Shown here piece after piece: positions 8,121 to 17,974 of a stretch of 37,823 nucleotides of DNA; within the stretch, counting starts at the first letter, position 1, and each line of letters starts with the position of its first letter. The translations under genes were made by a program, and so were the position numbers. Under the pieces are notes generated by a model, which saw only the letters and a program-made list of their open reading frames with translations, had not been told where the DNA came from and ran no database searches. This stretch comes from an uncultured Pseudomonadota bacterium (GTDB lineage Bacteria; Pseudomonadota; Gammaproteobacteria; Burkholderiales; Eutrophovitaceae), in the NCBI GenBank assembly GCA_937983055.1, contig CALJLA010000198.1, forward strand, positions 1 to 37,823, given 5' to 3'.

Positions 8121-8657
8121 ATGGCTGAACTGGTCACGATCGCCCGGCCTTACGCGGAAGCCGCATTCGGCCTGGCCAAGGAGCGCGGAGAGCTTGATAA
8201 GTGGTCAAGCGCCCTGGCGCTGATGGCTGCAGTATATGAAGACCCGCAGATGCAGGCGGCGCTGGCCAATCCCAAGGTGACCACCGCCGACGTCGAGCGC
8301 CTGATGCTCTCGATCTGCGGCGAGCGCCTGGATGGCAACGCCCGCAACTTCGTCCAGCTGCTGGTGCGCAACGGCAGGCTCGTGGTGCTGCCCGAGCTGC
8401 GCCACTTGTTCGAGCAGCTCAAGGCCGAGCATGAAGGCCTGGTGGAAGCCCGCATCAGCACCGCCTATCCCCTTGATGACGCGCAGCTGCGCCAGATCGT
8501 CTCGGTGCTTTCGAACCGCTACAAGAAAAACGTCAGTCCGGCGGTCGACGTGGATCCCGAGCTGATCGGCGGAATCAAGGTGCAGGTTGGCGACAAGGTC
8601 TGGGATGCCTCGGTGCGCGGCAGGCTGCAACAGATGGCCGCGACCCTTTCGAAATAG
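8121..8657 (+). CDS. atpH: F1Fo ATP synthase subunit delta
   Basis: 178 residues, the normal length. OSCP/delta family protein that joins the peripheral stalk to the top of F1. The N-terminal ARPYAEAAFGLAKE motif and the C-terminal block VDVDPELIGGIKVQVGDKVWDASVRGRL are diagnostic. It follows atpF after 6 bp and precedes atpA by 12 bp. Confidence 0.97.
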   Translation: MAELVTIARPYAEAAFGLAKERGELDKWSSALALMAAVYEDPQMQAALANPKVTTADVERLMLSICGERLDGNARNFVQLLVRNGRLVVLPELRHLFEQLKAEHEGLVEARISTAYPLDDAQLRQIVSVLSNRYKKNVSPAVDVDPELIGGIKVQVGDKVWDASVRGRLQQMAATLSK

Positions 8658-8669
8658 GAGCATTGATCC

Positions 8670-10217
<1,548 letters not shown>

Positions 10218-10279
10218 TCATGTAACCGGGCGGGGTGCGCGCACCCCGCACGATTGCCCACCGGTCGAGAACTGATCAA

Positions 10280-11143
10280 ATGCCCGGCACAAAAGAGATC
10301 CGCAGCAAGATCAAGAGTGTGCAGAACACTCGCAAGATCACCAAGGCGATGGAAATGGTTGCCGCGTCGAAGATGCGCAAGGCGCAGGAGCGCATGCGCG
10401 CGGCCCGGCCCTACGGTGAGAAGATCCGCAATGTGGCCGCCCACATCTCCCACGCCAATCCCGAGTATCGCCATCCCTTCCTGGTCGAGCGCGACACGGT
10501 GAAGCGAGTCGGCATCGTCGTGGTCACAACCGACAAGGGCCTGTGCGGCGCGCTCAACACCAACCTGTTGCGCATGGTGCTGGCCCAGTACAAGGAGTGG
10601 CAGGGACAGGGCGAGGAAATCGACGTCTGCTGCATCGGCAACAAGGGCCTGGGCTTCATGCAGCGCCTCGGCGCGAACATCGTTTCCGAGGTCACGGGCC
10701 TGGGCGACCGCCCGCGGCTGGAGCATATGATCGGCGCGGTGAAGATCATGCTCGACAGCTACATGGAAGACCGCTTCGACCGCGTGATGCTGTTCTATAC
10801 CCGATTCATCAACACGATGAAGCAGGAGCCGGTCATGGAGCAGCTGCTGCCGGTCACCGGCGAGCGCCTCGGTGCGCCGGAAGGCAACTGGGACTACATC
10901 TACGAACCCGAGGCCAAGACGGTGCTCGACCAGGTGCTCACCCGCTACATCGAGGCGGTGATCTTCCAGGCGGTGGCGGAAAACATGTCCTCGGAGCAGT
11001 CGGCGCGCATGGTGGCGATGAAGTCGGCCTCCGACAACGCCGCCACGCTGATCGACGAGCTCACGCTGATCTACAACAAATCCCGTCAGGCTGCCATTAC
11101 CAAGGAGCTCGCCGAAATCGTCGGCGGCGCTGCGGCGGTCTGA
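10280..11143 (+). CDS. atpG: F1Fo ATP synthase subunit gamma
   Basis: Central rotor shaft of F1. The ATG at 10280 gives 287 residues, the same length as the E. coli protein, and an N-terminus MPGTKEIRSKIKSVQNTRKITKAMEMVAASKM typical of gamma. The in-frame GTG at 10235 would add an unrelated 15-residue leader and is rejected. The C-terminal helix with ENMSSEQSARMVAMKSASDNA closes the coiled coil. The gap to atpA (62 bp) has no strong signal. Confidence 0.98.
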   Translation: MPGTKEIRSKIKSVQNTRKITKAMEMVAASKMRKAQERMRAARPYGEKIRNVAAHISHANPEYRHPFLVERDTVKRVGIVVVTTDKGLCGALNTNLLRMVLAQYKEWQGQGEEIDVCCIGNKGLGFMQRLGANIVSEVTGLGDRPRLEHMIGAVKIMLDSYMEDRFDRVMLFYTRFINTMKQEPVMEQLLPVTGERLGAPEGNWDYIYEPEAKTVLDQVLTRYIEAVIFQAVAENMSSEQSARMVAMKSASDNAATLIDELTLIYNKSRQAAITKELAEIVGGAAAV

Positions 11144-11190
11144 TCTCCCCTACACAGCACAGCATTCTGACTTGAACGGATAGACAAGCC

Positions 11191-12603
11191 ATGGCACAAG
11201 CAACCGGAACAATCGTTCAGTGCATCGGCGCGGTGGTCGACATCGAGTTCCCGCGCGAAGCGATGCCCAACGTCTACGATGCCCTCAAGCTCGAAGGCGA
11301 CGCCAGCGAAAGCGGGCTGGCCGAGAAGGGCCTGACCTTCGAGGTCGAGCAGCAGCTCGGCGACGGCGTCGTGCGCTGCATCGCGCTGGGTTCTTCCGAC
11401 GGCCTGCGCCGCGGCATGAAGGTGAAGGGCACCGGCGCGCCGATCTCGATCCCGGTCGGCCATGGCACGCTGGGCCGCATCATGGATGTGCTCGGCCGCC
11501 CGATCGACGAGGCCGGCCCGGTAAAAGCCGACGAGATGCGGCCGATTCATGCGCCCGCGCCGAAATTTGCGGAACTGTCGCCCTCGGTCGACCTGCTCGA
11601 GACCGGCATCAAGGTGATCGACCTCATCTGCCCGTTCGCCAAGGGCGGCAAGATCGGCCTGTTCGGCGGCGCCGGCGTCGGCAAAACCGTCAACATGATG
11701 GAGTTGATCAACAACATCGCCAAGCAGCACTCCGGCCTTTCGGTGTTTGCCGGCGTCGGCGAGCGCACCCGCGAGGGCAACGACTTCTATCACGAGATGA
11801 AAGAGTCGAACGTGCTCGACAAGGTGGGCATGGTGTTCGGGCAGATGAACGAGCCGCCGGGCAACCGCCTGCGCGTGGCGCTCACCGGCTTGACCATGGC
11901 GGAGAAGTTCCGCGACGAGGGCCGCGACATCCTGTTCTTCGTCGACAACATCTATCGCTATACCCTGGCGGGCACCGAAGTGTCGGCGCTGCTCGGGCGC
12001 ATGCCGTCGGCGGTGGGCTACCAGCCGACGCTTGCCGAGGAAATGGGCAAGCTTCAGGAGCGCATCGTGTCGACGAAGGTCGGCTCGATCACCTCGATCC
12101 AGGCGGTGTACGTGCCGGCGGACGACCTTACCGATCCGTCGCCGGCGACCACCTTCGGCCACCTCGATGCGACCGTCGTGCTCTCGCGCGACATCGCCTC
12201 GCTCGGCATCTATCCGGCGGTGGACCCGCTGGATTCCACTTCGCGCCAGGTCGACCCCAACGTCATCGGCGAGGAGCACTACACCACGACCCGGGCGGTG
12301 CAGTCGACGCTGCAGCGTTACAAGGAGCTGCGCGACATCATCGCGATTCTCGGCATGGATGAGTTGTCACCCGAAGACAAGCTCGCCGTGTCCCGCGCGC
12401 GCAAAATCCAGCGCTTCCTGTCCCAGCCTTTCCACGTTGCCGAGGTCTTCACCGGCTCGCCCGGCAAATTCGTGCCGCTGAAGGAAACCATCCGTGGCTT
12501 CAAGATGATCGTGAACGGCGAGTGCGATCAGCTGCCGGAGCAGGCTTTTTACATGGTCGGCGGCATCGAGGAGGCGTTCGAGAAGGCCAAGACCCTGCAG
12601 TAA
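11191..12603 (+). CDS. atpD: F1Fo ATP synthase subunit beta (catalytic)
   Basis: 470 residues; catalytic subunit that makes ATP from ADP and phosphate. The P-loop GGAGVGKT is at residues 159-166. The catalytic segment around GERTREGNDFYHEM and the DELSPEDKLAVSRARKIQRFLSQPF segment before the C-terminal domain are present. Start ATG at 11191 after a 47-bp gap from atpG. Confidence 0.99.
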   Translation: MAQATGTIVQCIGAVVDIEFPREAMPNVYDALKLEGDASESGLAEKGLTFEVEQQLGDGVVRCIALGSSDGLRRGMKVKGTGAPISIPVGHGTLGRIMDVLGRPIDEAGPVKADEMRPIHAPAPKFAELSPSVDLLETGIKVIDLICPFAKGGKIGLFGGAGVGKTVNMMELINNIAKQHSGLSVFAGVGERTREGNDFYHEMKESNVLDKVGMVFGQMNEPPGNRLRVALTGLTMAEKFRDEGRDILFFVDNIYRYTLAGTEVSALLGRMPSAVGYQPTLAEEMGKLQERIVSTKVGSITSIQAVYVPADDLTDPSPATTFGHLDATVVLSRDIASLGIYPAVDPLDSTSRQVDPNVIGEEHYTTTRAVQSTLQRYKELRDIIAILGMDELSPEDKLAVSRARKIQRFLSQPFHVAEVFTGSPGKFVPLKETIRGFKMIVNGECDQLPEQAFYMVGGIEEAFEKAKTLQ

Positions 12604-12633
12604 GAGGGCGCGTCCTATCGACCGGGAGCAGCA

Positions 12634-13053
12634 ATGGCAAATTCTTTACATGTCGACGTCGTCAGCGCGGAAGAGTCAATTTATTCCGGCGAGGCGGAGT
12701 TTGTCGTCCTGCCGGGCGAGGCGGGCGAGCTCGGGATCTATCCGCGGCATACGCCGCTGATTACCCGCATCAAGCCCGGCGCGGTGCGCATCAAGCCCGC
12801 CGACGGCGGTGAAGAGAACCTGATCTTCGTCGCCGGCGGCATTCTCGAGGTGCAGCCTGCGGTCGTCACGGTACTCGCCGATACCGCGATCCGCGGCCAC
12901 GATCTCGACGAGGCAAAGGCGCTCGAGGCGCAGAAGCGTGCCGAGGAGGCGTTGCGCAGTGCGACGGACAAGCAGGAGATCGCCACCGTCGAAGGCGAGC
13001 TGGCGATGCTCGCCGCCCAGCTCGCCGCCATCCGCAAGCTGCGCCGGAAGTAG
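12634..13053 (+). CDS. atpC: F1Fo ATP synthase subunit epsilon
   Basis: 139 residues. It has an N-terminal beta-sandwich, with VVSAEESIYSGEAEFVVLPGEAGELGIYPRHTPL at about residues 9-43, and a C-terminal pair of helices rich in A, E and R. This is the layout of the epsilon subunit, which links gamma to the c-ring and inhibits ATP hydrolysis. It is the last gene of the operon and is followed by a strong terminator. Confidence 0.97.
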   Translation: MANSLHVDVVSAEESIYSGEAEFVVLPGEAGELGIYPRHTPLITRIKPGAVRIKPADGGEENLIFVAGGILEVQPAVVTVLADTAIRGHDLDEAKALEAQKRAEEALRSATDKQEIATVEGELAMLAAQLAAIRKLRRK

Positions 13054-13076
13054 CTCGCCTGGTTTCGTCCGGCAAG

Positions 13077-13103
13077 GAGCGGCCGTTGGGCCGCTCTTTT
13101 TTT
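13077..13103 (+). terminator. Intrinsic terminator of the atp operon
   Basis: GAGCGGCC (13077-13084) and GGCCGCTC (13089-13096) form a perfect 8-bp stem with a GTTG tetraloop, followed by seven thymines. Confidence 0.95.
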
Positions 13104-13120
13104 GTTCGTGCCGGCCTGCG

Positions 13121-13169
13121 TTGACTCGGGGCACAGCGGACCGCTACCCTCCCACTACAATTCTATAAG
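13121..13169 (+). promoter_or_regulatory. Possible promoter region of the Liv/malonate operon
   Basis: The gap between the atp terminator and the next start holds TTGACT (13121-13126) and two -10-like hexamers, TACAAT (13156-13161) and TATAAG (13164-13169). None of the pairings has good spacing. The region must contain a promoter, because the terminator precedes it, but the exact boxes are uncertain. Confidence 0.35.
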
Positions 13170-13205
13170 CGCACACGCGCATATCCGACGCGGAGGCCCG
13201 CTTAC

Positions 13206-14360
13206 GTGCATCCCGGCGCGCTCGCATTATTTTTCGTACTGTTGCTCGGCGGCTGCGCCGATTCGCCGACCGACACCGTGAAGATCGCGTTCATCGGTCC
13301 GCTGACCGGCGGGGTGGCGGCGAACGGGCTGGGCGGACGCAATTCCGCCGACCTTGCGGTGCGGCTGCGCAATGCCGACCCGCGTTCCCGGCATCGTTAT
13401 GAGCTCGTGGTACTGGATGACGAATGCAAGCCGAACATCGGCGTGCAAGTCGCCACCAAGGCGGCGGCGGATGATCATGTCATTGCCGCGGTTGCCCACT
13501 ATTGCTCGGCAGTCGCGATGGGCACGGTGGATGTCTACCACAAGTTTGGGATGCCCGCGGTGGTCTGGGGCGCCGTGCTGCCCGATGTGACCTATGGCAA
13601 CGATTTCGACGAGGTGCATCGCGTCAACGGCACGATGATCAATCAAAACGATGTCGCGGCGCGCTTCATGACTGCGCTGGGATACCGTCGCTGGGCGATC
13701 ATTCACGACACCACCGATTACGGCAAGGGACATGACAAGTACTTCTCCGAAGCGCTTGCCGCGCAGGGCGGGACCATTGTCGGCCGGTTCGGGGTCACCT
13801 CCGACCAGCAGGACTTCAACGCCGAACTCACCAAGATCAAGGAGCTCAAGCCGGAGGTGCTGTACTTCGGCGGCCTTACGCCGATCGGCGTGCGCATCCG
13901 TTCACAGATGGACCGCCTCGGGATGAACACCGTATTCCAGGGCACTTCCGGCATCGTCTCCGCCGCCTACATCGAGGGCGCCGGCGCGCTCGCCGAGGGC
14001 ACGGTCGCATTCCGCGAGGGCGCCCCCGCGGAACGGTTGCCCGGCGGCGCGATGTTTCTTGAAGCGTACGCGAAGCAAGGCTACGGAGACCCGCCCGAAG
14101 CCTATGGACCATTCGCCTTCGCCGCCACCAACCTGGTCATCGACGCAATCGAGGCCGTCGGCCCCAACCGCCGGCGCGTCGTCAAGCAGCTCAATGCGAC
14201 CCGGGACTATGCCTCTGCGGTAGGTCCGATCACGTTTGACGATCACGGCCAGAACACGGTCCCGATCATCTCCAAGTTCGTCGTGCAGGACGGCAGGTGG
14301 GTGATCTGGGAAGACAGCGACTACGCCCGCGGCAAGCGCAAGCTTCCGCGGCCATCCTGA
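13206..14360 (+). CDS. Liv-type ABC transporter substrate-binding lipoprotein
   Basis: 384 residues of the type 1 periplasmic binding fold used by branched-chain amino acid (LivJ-like), amide and dicarboxylate transporters. The start is GTG at 13206, nine bases after GGAGG. The N-terminus is a short hydrophobic stretch ending in the lipobox LLGGC with Cys17, so the protein is predicted to be lipid-anchored rather than freely periplasmic. The mature part begins TVKIAFIGPLTGGVAANG, as is usual in the family. It heads a nine-gene run that ends with malonate-metabolism genes. The ligand is unknown; context suggests an acylated amino acid or an organic acid, but this is inference. Confidence 0.88.
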   Translation: MHPGALALFFVLLLGGCADSPTDTVKIAFIGPLTGGVAANGLGGRNSADLAVRLRNADPRSRHRYELVVLDDECKPNIGVQVATKAAADDHVIAAVAHYCSAVAMGTVDVYHKFGMPAVVWGAVLPDVTYGNDFDEVHRVNGTMINQNDVAARFMTALGYRRWAIIHDTTDYGKGHDKYFSEALAAQGGTIVGRFGVTSDQQDFNAELTKIKELKPEVLYFGGLTPIGVRIRSQMDRLGMNTVFQGTSGIVSAAYIEGAGALAEGTVAFREGAPAERLPGGAMFLEAYAKQGYGDPPEAYGPFAFAATNLVIDAIEAVGPNRRRVVKQLNATRDYASAVGPITFDDHGQNTVPIISKFVVQDGRWVIWEDSDYARGKRKLPRPS

Positions 14361-14368
14361 CGCGGCGC

Positions 14369-15286
14369 ATGGACCCCGGACTGCTCGGTCAATACCTGCT
14401 GAACGGCCTGGTCCTCGGCGTCATCTACGCCATGGTCGCGGTCGGGTTCACGCTGTTTTTTGGCGTGCTCGACGTGATCAAGTTCTCGCACGGAGACGTC
14501 GTGATGGCCGGCGCGTTCGTCGGCCTGGCCGCCTACGCCGGGCTGGAGCACCTCGGCCTGCATTCGCCGCTGCTCGCGCTGGCACTCATCGTTACCGCGG
14601 CCACTGCGGCGATGGCATTGTTCGGGGCGGCTGCCGCGCGGTACCTGGTGCTGCCGCTGCGCGGTGCGCCGCCGCTCAATACGCTGCTCGCAACGCTCAT
14701 GCTCGGGCTCGCGCTGCGCGAGGCGGTGCGCCTGTTCTATCCGAACGGGTCGAACCCGAAGCCGTTCCCCCGATTGCTGCCGGTCGAGGCGATCGACATC
14801 GGCAACTTTACCCTGCGCTACGACAGCGCCATCATCGTGCTGGGTGGACTTGCCGCGATCTTCGCGCTGCACATCTTCATCACCCGCTCGCGCCTCGGGC
14901 TCGCCATCCGCGCCGTGGCTCAGGATGCCGAAACCGCCCGGGTCATGGGCATCGACTTTCGCGCCGTGGTACTGGCGACCTTCGCGCTGGGCTCTGCGCT
15001 GGCTGCGCTCGCCGGTGTCGCCAACGGTCTGTATTACAGCGAAGTGAACTTCTCGATGGGCCTGCTGCTCGGGGTGATCGGTTTCAGCTGTGCGGTCGTC
15101 GGCGGCCTCGGCAGCGTGCTCGGCGCGATTCTCGGCGGATTCCTCTTTGCCGCGCTGCAGACGGCAGGGGCGGTGTGGTTTGCCGTGCCGGCCTACAAGG
15201 ACGTGTTTGCCTTTGCCGCGGTCATCCTGGTCATGGCGTGGAAGCCGACCGGATTGATCTCGGAAACGCCGGCGGAGCGGGTATGA
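14369..15286 (+). CDS. Liv-type ABC transporter permease (LivH-like)
   Basis: 305-residue inner-membrane permease with about eight hydrophobic spans. The N-terminus (LLGQYLLNGLVLGVIYAMVAVGFTLFFGVLDVIKFSHGD, seen in parts) is the standard LivH opening. Family motifs later include RAVAQDAETARVMGID, the coupling-loop region, and GGLGSVLGAILGG. The frame is open from 14297, but ATG at 14369 matches where homology starts and follows the binding-protein stop by 8 bp. Its stop overlaps the next start as ATGA. Confidence 0.92.
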   Translation: MDPGLLGQYLLNGLVLGVIYAMVAVGFTLFFGVLDVIKFSHGDVVMAGAFVGLAAYAGLEHLGLHSPLLALALIVTAATAAMALFGAAAARYLVLPLRGAPPLNTLLATLMLGLALREAVRLFYPNGSNPKPFPRLLPVEAIDIGNFTLRYDSAIIVLGGLAAIFALHIFITRSRLGLAIRAVAQDAETARVMGIDFRAVVLATFALGSALAALAGVANGLYYSEVNFSMGLLLGVIGFSCAVVGGLGSVLGAILGGFLFAALQTAGAVWFAVPAYKDVFAFAAVILVMAWKPTGLISETPAERV

Positions 15287-16446
15287 GCAAGCGCGCTGCC
15301 CGCATCGACATTGCGCTGGCGCTCGCGGCGCTTGCGGGCTGCGCGCTGTTTACCGGCCTGTTCCTGCGCGCCGAAGCGCAGTGGGAAATCGCCGTGCTCG
15401 CGGTACTCCTCGCGGCCACCCTGTATGCCGCCGGTCGCAGCGGCGTCGCGGCCCGCCTCGAGGCCACCGGTGCCGCGCATCCCCGCGCCGCATCGCTGGC
15501 CGCCGGCGCGGCCATGCTGCTGCTGGTGGCGCTGCTGCACTCGTCGCATTTCGCGTTGCTGATGATGGCCACCGTCGCGCTGTTTGCCACCGCCTGCATG
15601 GGGCTGACGCTGCAGTTCGGCTACGCCGGCATCACCAATTTCGCCGGAGCGGCATTCTTCGGCATCGGCGGCTACACCACCGCGGTGCTTGCCACCCATA
15701 CCGGCGTGCCCCATCTGCTGGTGTTGCTGGCTGGCGGCGCTATGGCCGGGCTGATCGGTTCGTTGCTAATCCTGCCCATCTTGCGCACGCGCGGTCACTA
15801 CGCGGCGCTGGTGACCATCGCGTTCGCGGTCCTGTTCAAAACCTTTCTCGAGGTCAACGATGCGCTAGGCGGTCCGCAGGGACTCAAGGTGCCGGGGCTC
15901 GAGCTGTTCGGCTGGGCCTTCAACCGCCGCATCCCGCTCGGTGAAGACCGCGAGATCTCTTTCTTTGCCAGCTACGCCGCGCTGTCGATCGTGCTCGCGC
16001 TGCTTGCGTATTCGCTGGTCAAGCGCGTGGAACGCTCCTGGCTGGGCCTGAGCCTCGACGCGGTGCGGGTAGACGAAACGGCCGCCGCCTGCTTCGGCAT
16101 CGACATTGCCCGCTGGAAAATACTCGCCTTCACCCTCGGCAATTTTCTGGTCGGGCTGGCTGGCGGCATTTACGCGATGATGCTGGGCTACATTGCGCCG
16201 ACCAGCTTCACCTTCGGCGACTCGCTGATCATGGTATCGATCGTGATTCTCGGCGGACTCGGCAACCCGCTCGGCGTGATACCGGCTGCCCTGCTGGTGG
16301 TCGTTCTGCCGGAGAAGCTGCAGCTCATTCAGGAGTACCGCTTCCTGCTGTTCGCGGTGGTCGTGATGCTGATTCTCGTCTTCCGGCCGGACGGCCTGCT
16401 GCCGCGCCGGATGCGCGAATACTTTGCCGGGTGGAAGCGCGCATGA
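15283..16446 (+). CDS. Liv-type ABC transporter permease (LivM-like)
   Basis: 387-residue second permease of the importer. It has an N-terminal extension with two or three extra spans, as LivM proteins have, then the family core: GLTLQFGYAGITNFAGAAFFGIGGYT, WLGLSLDAVRVDETAAACFGID as coupling region, and GGLGNPLGVIPAALL. The ATG at 15283 overlaps the LivH-like stop (ATGA), and its own stop overlaps the next ATG in the same way. The open frame upstream to 15175 is an artefact. Confidence 0.92.
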   Translation: MSKRAARIDIALALAALAGCALFTGLFLRAEAQWEIAVLAVLLAATLYAAGRSGVAARLEATGAAHPRAASLAAGAAMLLLVALLHSSHFALLMMATVALFATACMGLTLQFGYAGITNFAGAAFFGIGGYTTAVLATHTGVPHLLVLLAGGAMAGLIGSLLILPILRTRGHYAALVTIAFAVLFKTFLEVNDALGGPQGLKVPGLELFGWAFNRRIPLGEDREISFFASYAALSIVLALLAYSLVKRVERSWLGLSLDAVRVDETAAACFGIDIARWKILAFTLGNFLVGLAGGIYAMMLGYIAPTSFTFGDSLIMVSIVILGGLGNPLGVIPAALLVVVLPEKLQLIQEYRFLLFAVVVMLILVFRPDGLLPRRMREYFAGWKRA

Positions 16447-17219
16447 GCTCGACGCTGCTCAGCGCGCAGGGACTGACCGTGCGCTTCGGTGGCCTCACCG
16501 CGCTCAACGGACTCGACTTCCATCTTGAACGAGGCGAACTGGTCGGGCTGATCGGCCCCAACGGCTCAGGCAAGACAACCTTTTTCAATGCCCTGACCGG
16601 CCTGTACCGGCCCAGCGCGGGCCGCGTCCAGCTCGGCGCGGACGACATTACCGGGCTGTCGCCGCAACGCGTTTACCGCGCCGGCATCACCCGCACGTTT
16701 CAGCGCCTGCGCCTGGCGCTGTCCCTGTCGGTCTTCGACAACCTGATGATCGGCAATCACCGCCGCCTGGACGCCGGGTTGCTGGGTAATGTTCTGCATC
16801 GCGCGCGACTGCGGGCCGACATCGAACGCAACGTCGAACAGGCTCGGCAGCTGCTGCGCCGCTTCAGCGCGCCGCTGGCGGCGCGGCTGTTCGATCCGGT
16901 GGCGCAGCTGCCAATGATCGACCGGCGGCGGGTCGAAGTGTGCCGCGCGCTGATCAGCGACCCGCGGATTTTGCTGCTCGACGAGCCGTCGGCGGGCATG
17001 ACGCAGGAAGAAACCCGCGCGCTGATGGACGATCTGCTGGCCACCCGCAGCGAGCACCCCGAGCTTGCCATGGTGCTGATCGAGCATGAGATGGGCGTGA
17101 TCGAGCGGGTCAGCGACCGCTGCGTGGTGCTGAATTATGGCGAAAAGATCGCGGAGGGCAGCTATCGCCAGGTGGCGGACGATTCCCGGGTGCGCAGCGC
17201 GTACCTGGGCGAGGACTGA
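16443..17219 (+). CDS. Liv-type ABC transporter ATP-binding protein (LivG-like)
   Basis: 258-residue ATPase. It has Walker A GPNGSGKTT, Walker B ILLLDEPSAGM and the LivG-type tail IEHEMGVIERVSDRCVVLNYGEKIAEG. The usual ABC signature LSxGxQ is degenerate: the equivalent position reads QLPMIDRRRVEVCRAL, a departure from the common LSYGQQRRLEIARAL. ATG at 16443 overlaps the LivM-like stop; GTG at 16431 is a possible but less likely start. The 2-bp gap to the LivF-like gene supports co-expression. Confidence 0.9.
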   Translation: MSSTLLSAQGLTVRFGGLTALNGLDFHLERGELVGLIGPNGSGKTTFFNALTGLYRPSAGRVQLGADDITGLSPQRVYRAGITRTFQRLRLALSLSVFDNLMIGNHRRLDAGLLGNVLHRARLRADIERNVEQARQLLRRFSAPLAARLFDPVAQLPMIDRRRVEVCRALISDPRILLLDEPSAGMTQEETRALMDDLLATRSEHPELAMVLIEHEMGVIERVSDRCVVLNYGEKIAEGSYRQVADDSRVRSAYLGED

Positions 17220-17221
17220 GC

Positions 17222-17947
17222 ATGAGCACGGATGCGCAGCTGGCACTCGAAGACGTCGTGGTCGGATACGACCAGGCCGACGTGCTGACGGGCGTGTCGA
17301 TGCGGGCAGCGCGCGGCGAGATTACCTGTCTGCTGGGCGCCAATGGCGCCGGCAAGACCACGCTGATCCGGGCTGTCCTGGGACTGACCCCGGCGCGGCG
17401 CGGGCGACTGCTGTTCGAGGGCCGCGACATCACCCGGCTTCCCACTCACGAGATCGTGCGCCTTGGCATCGCCTGTATTCCGGAAGGCCGGCGGGTGTTT
17501 CCGAGAATGACGGTGGAGGAGAATCTGCGCGCCGGCGCCTATGTCGAGCGTAACTCCGCCGCCATCGCGCGCCGGCTGACCGAGGTGATGGACGTCTTTC
17601 CTCAGCTTCGCTCGCGAGTTCGCCAGCTTGCCGGCACCATGTCCGGGGGCGAACAGGCGATGCTGTCGATAGGCCGCGGGCTGATGGGAGCGCCGCGCCT
17701 GCTGATTGTCGACGAACCGTCGCTTGGACTGTCGCCGTTGTACGTGAAAGAGAACTTCGCGGTGATTCGCCGGATCAATGAAACAGGCGTGAGCGTCCTG
17801 CTGGTCGAACAGAACGTGCGGCAAACGCTGGCGATCGCGCACCGCGGCTATGTGCTGGCGCAGGGCCGCATCGCCGCGGCCGGCGATGCGGCCACCCTGC
17901 AGCAGGCGCCGCAGGTGCGCGACGCGTATTTTGGACAGGCTCACTGA
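17222..17947 (+). CDS. Liv-type ABC transporter ATP-binding protein (LivF-like)
   Basis: 241-residue second ATPase of the importer. Motifs are Walker A GANGAGKTT, signature MSGGEQAMLSIGRGL, and Walker B LLIVDEPSLGLSPL, followed by LLVEQNVRQTLAIAHRGYVLAQGRI as expected for LivF. Unlike its LivG-like partner, all ABC motifs are canonical. It lies 27 bp upstream of the M20 hydrolase gene. Confidence 0.92.
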   Translation: MSTDAQLALEDVVVGYDQADVLTGVSMRAARGEITCLLGANGAGKTTLIRAVLGLTPARRGRLLFEGRDITRLPTHEIVRLGIACIPEGRRVFPRMTVEENLRAGAYVERNSAAIARRLTEVMDVFPQLRSRVRQLAGTMSGGEQAMLSIGRGLMGAPRLLIVDEPSLGLSPLYVKENFAVIRRINETGVSVLLVEQNVRQTLAIAHRGYVLAQGRIAAAGDAATLQQAPQVRDAYFGQAH

Positions 17948-17974
17948 AGAACAACACGGGAGAAGCTTTCTGCC

